A stretch of 64,000 nt of DNA from Bacillus sp. SG-1 (GTDB lineage: Bacteria; Bacillota; Bacilli; Bacillales; Bacillaceae_B): the NCBI RefSeq assembly GCF_000181495.1, contig NZ_ABCF01000002.1, positions 106,765 to 170,764 on the forward strand, written 5' to 3'. Position 1 is the stretch's first letter, and every line of letters starts with the position of its first letter. Shown here in pieces: positions 62,848 to 64,000 of the stretch. A model generated the notes under the pieces. It was not told the DNA's origin. It did not search any database and was given only the letters and a program-made list of their open reading frames with translations. The translations under genes were made by a program, and so were the position numbers.

Positions 62848-63049
62848 AAAATAAACCGCCTTTCCTATAACAGGTCACTACCTATTAATCAGTAAAAATC
62901 AATAATATGTACCTAATCACTTTCAAGACAATTTTCGCATAATAGGAAGACTAGTGCCACCTTTCAAATCTTTGCGAGACAAGGTGGTAAAAAACGATCA
63001 AGGTCACAAGAACAGTGCTTATACGGTAAAAATGATTTTTCTGCAAAAT

Positions 63050-63074
63050 AAAAAACCGGTTAAAAACCGGTTTT
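63050..63074 (-). terminator. Terminator after YtxH-type gene
   Basis: AACCGG and CCGGTT arms with TTTTTT on the minus strand, next to the stop. Confidence 0.75.
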
Positions 63075-63626
63075 TTATCCAAGCTGACCTGGAATTTTGC
63101 TGTCATTATTGTTTGTGCTAGTGTTAGTGCTGTTATTAGTAGTGGATCCACTAGTTGTATTACTTGAAGATTGAGTTGAATTTTCATCCATTACTTCTTC
63201 GCCGGCTTCTTTCACCTTGCCGCCAATTTCCTTCAAGTCTGATGTAGCATCTTTCGCTGATGATAGAATTTCATTAGATTCATCTTTTACTTGATTTACT
63301 TGTTCTACGATGTCTCCATTTACTTTTTCATATAAATTTTGAGCATCATTGATGGCTTCTTTTAGAACAGATGAAGCAGATTTAAGACGATCCTGAAGAT
63401 CATTTTTTACACCGGATGGATCATTTTTAACCTGTCCCACCATATCCATTGTAGAGTCTTTCATAGTCCTGGTATTGGAAGCCACTTTCTGTCTTGTGTT
63501 AGAATCCAGCATTGCCAATGCTCCTCCAACTACTGCGCCAAGCACCATTCCTTTTACTAATTTACCATTCTTCTCTTCTTCGTTAGTTGCAACATTAGTA
63601 TCATTATACGATATTGTTTGTGTCAT
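63075..63626 (-). CDS. YtxH-domain stress protein
   Basis: 183 residues. A short glycine-rich hydrophobic segment (VKGMVLGAVVGGALAML) followed by NTRQKVASNT is typical of the YtxH domain. Long amphipathic helices (VKNDLQDRLKSASSVLKEAI, LYEKVNGDIVEQVNQVKDE) and a Ser/Thr/Asn-rich tail follow. Related Bacillus proteins are general stress proteins of unknown action. GTCTAGGAGGATG lies before the start. Confidence 0.82.
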   Translation of the reverse strand: MTQTISYNDTNVATNEEEKNGKLVKGMVLGAVVGGALAMLDSNTRQKVASNTRTMKDSTMDMVGQVKNDPSGVKNDLQDRLKSASSVLKEAINDAQNLYEKVNGDIVEQVNQVKDESNEILSSAKDATSDLKEIGGKVKEAGEEVMDENSTQSSSNTTSGSTTNNSTNTSTNNNDSKIPGQLG

Positions 63627-63739
63627 AAATAAACATCCTCCTAGACTTGTTTTAGTTATATGCTTATTTTTTTCTTTCCCGTTTTTGATGACTTTAAACT
63701 TTAATGCCTATCGCTAACTAACTGCAAAATTTTCCATAC

Positions 63740-63768
63740 AAAAAAAGCTGTAAACTTCTCTACAGCTT
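63740..63768 (-). terminator. Histidine kinase terminator
   Basis: AGCTGTA and TACAGCT are followed by TTTTTTT on the minus strand. Confidence 0.8.
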
Positions 63769-64000
63769 TAAACCGATTCTTTTGCAGCCTGTTTGCCTCT
63801 TTTCGATTTCTTAGGAAGCGCAGCCGGCAATGAAATATCGAAGGTTGTCCCTTTGCCTTTTTCGCTTTCTACATGGATTGATCCATAGTGATCTTTTAAG
63901 ATCCTCATACATACCATGAAGCCCAGGCCTGTTCCCTTTTCCTTTGTGGTATAAAAAGGCTCTCCAAGTTTATTTAGTGTCTGTTCGTCCATTCCTTCCC
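63768..64000 (-). CDS. Sensor histidine kinase, C-terminal fragment (cut by window)
   Basis: The frame is open through the right edge. It ends with the last part of the HATPase domain: GMDEQTLNKLGEPFYTTKEK, then GTGLGFMVCMRILKDHYG (G2 box) and ESEKGKGTTFDISLP. This pattern (GEPFYTTKEKGTGLG) is common in sporulation kinases (KinA-E). The sensor and dimerisation parts lie beyond 64000. Confidence 0.88.
   Translation of the reverse strand, partial: EGMDEQTLNKLGEPFYTTKEKGTGLGFMVCMRILKDHYGSIHVESEKGKGTTFDISLPAALPKKSKRGKQAAKESV

Overview
The window looks like a chromosomal segment from an endospore-forming member of the Bacillaceae. Supporting genes are an H-type small acid-soluble spore protein (sspH), the KGG-repeat stress protein gsiB, ypbS, ywaF, ykuD, the yrrT-luxS-mccA-mccB sulfur operon, mhqD, a SigX-like ECF sigma factor with its regulator, a purine riboswitch before a PbuG-type permease, and strong Shine-Dalgarno sites. 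About 70 coding features are listed, roughly four fifths of them on the minus strand. No prophage, integrase, CRISPR array or intact insertion sequence was seen. Accessory content is mainly short interspersed repeats.

The standout is a selenocysteine (Sec) system, which is rare in this family. A peroxiredoxin gene at 1982-2587 (+) has an in-frame TGA at 2165-2167, exactly at the peroxidatic cysteine codon (FTFV-U-PTE). A hairpin with a GG-initiated loop lies 17 nt downstream and fits the bacterial SECIS rule. The same window holds selB, the Sec-specific elongation factor (50410-52302, -), and selC, a 97-nt tRNA with a UCA anticodon (62594-62690, +). selA and selD are not in the window.

Layout. 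1-3.3 kb: a GNAT-aminotransferase fusion overlapping plsY, the Sec peroxiredoxin and an aspartate racemase. 3.8-7 kb: small membrane or lipoproteins and an ECF sigma/anti-sigma pair, separated by copies of a short repeat. 7-17.9 kb: rlmN, an M3 peptidase, a GGDEF-EAL protein, a SigX-like sigma operon, NUDIX, EthD and ywaF. 18.4-22.4 kb: a riboswitch-controlled purine permease, an NhaC antiporter and ykuD. 22.5-34.3 kb: several GNATs, two pseudogenes, the mhqD quinone-detoxification pair, a VanW protein and a NIPSNAP-DUF218 fusion. 34.7-43 kb: mccB-mccA-luxS-yrrT (recycling of S-adenosylhomocysteine sulfur to cysteine), glutamate dehydrogenase and ggt, which suit shared cysteine/glutathione/glutamate metabolism. 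43.2-46.6 kb: gsiB, sspH, and a 24-copy array with an exact 53-bp period. 47-64 kb: VanZ, ypbS, dps, a SurA-like lipoprotein, selB, a Sco protein, coaW, sbcCD, a DUF1659/DUF2922/YvrJ trio, selC, a YtxH-type protein and the end of a histidine kinase.

Five repeat families were found: the 53-bp tandem array; a roughly 190-bp MITE-like element with 25-bp terminal inverted repeats (one copy follows a truncated gene); a perfect palindrome with 29-30 bp arms; a GC-rich element with variable internal cargo; and a roughly 50-bp element between the small genes at 3.8-5.4 kb. All functional calls rest on reading the sequence and on family knowledge. No database search was run.
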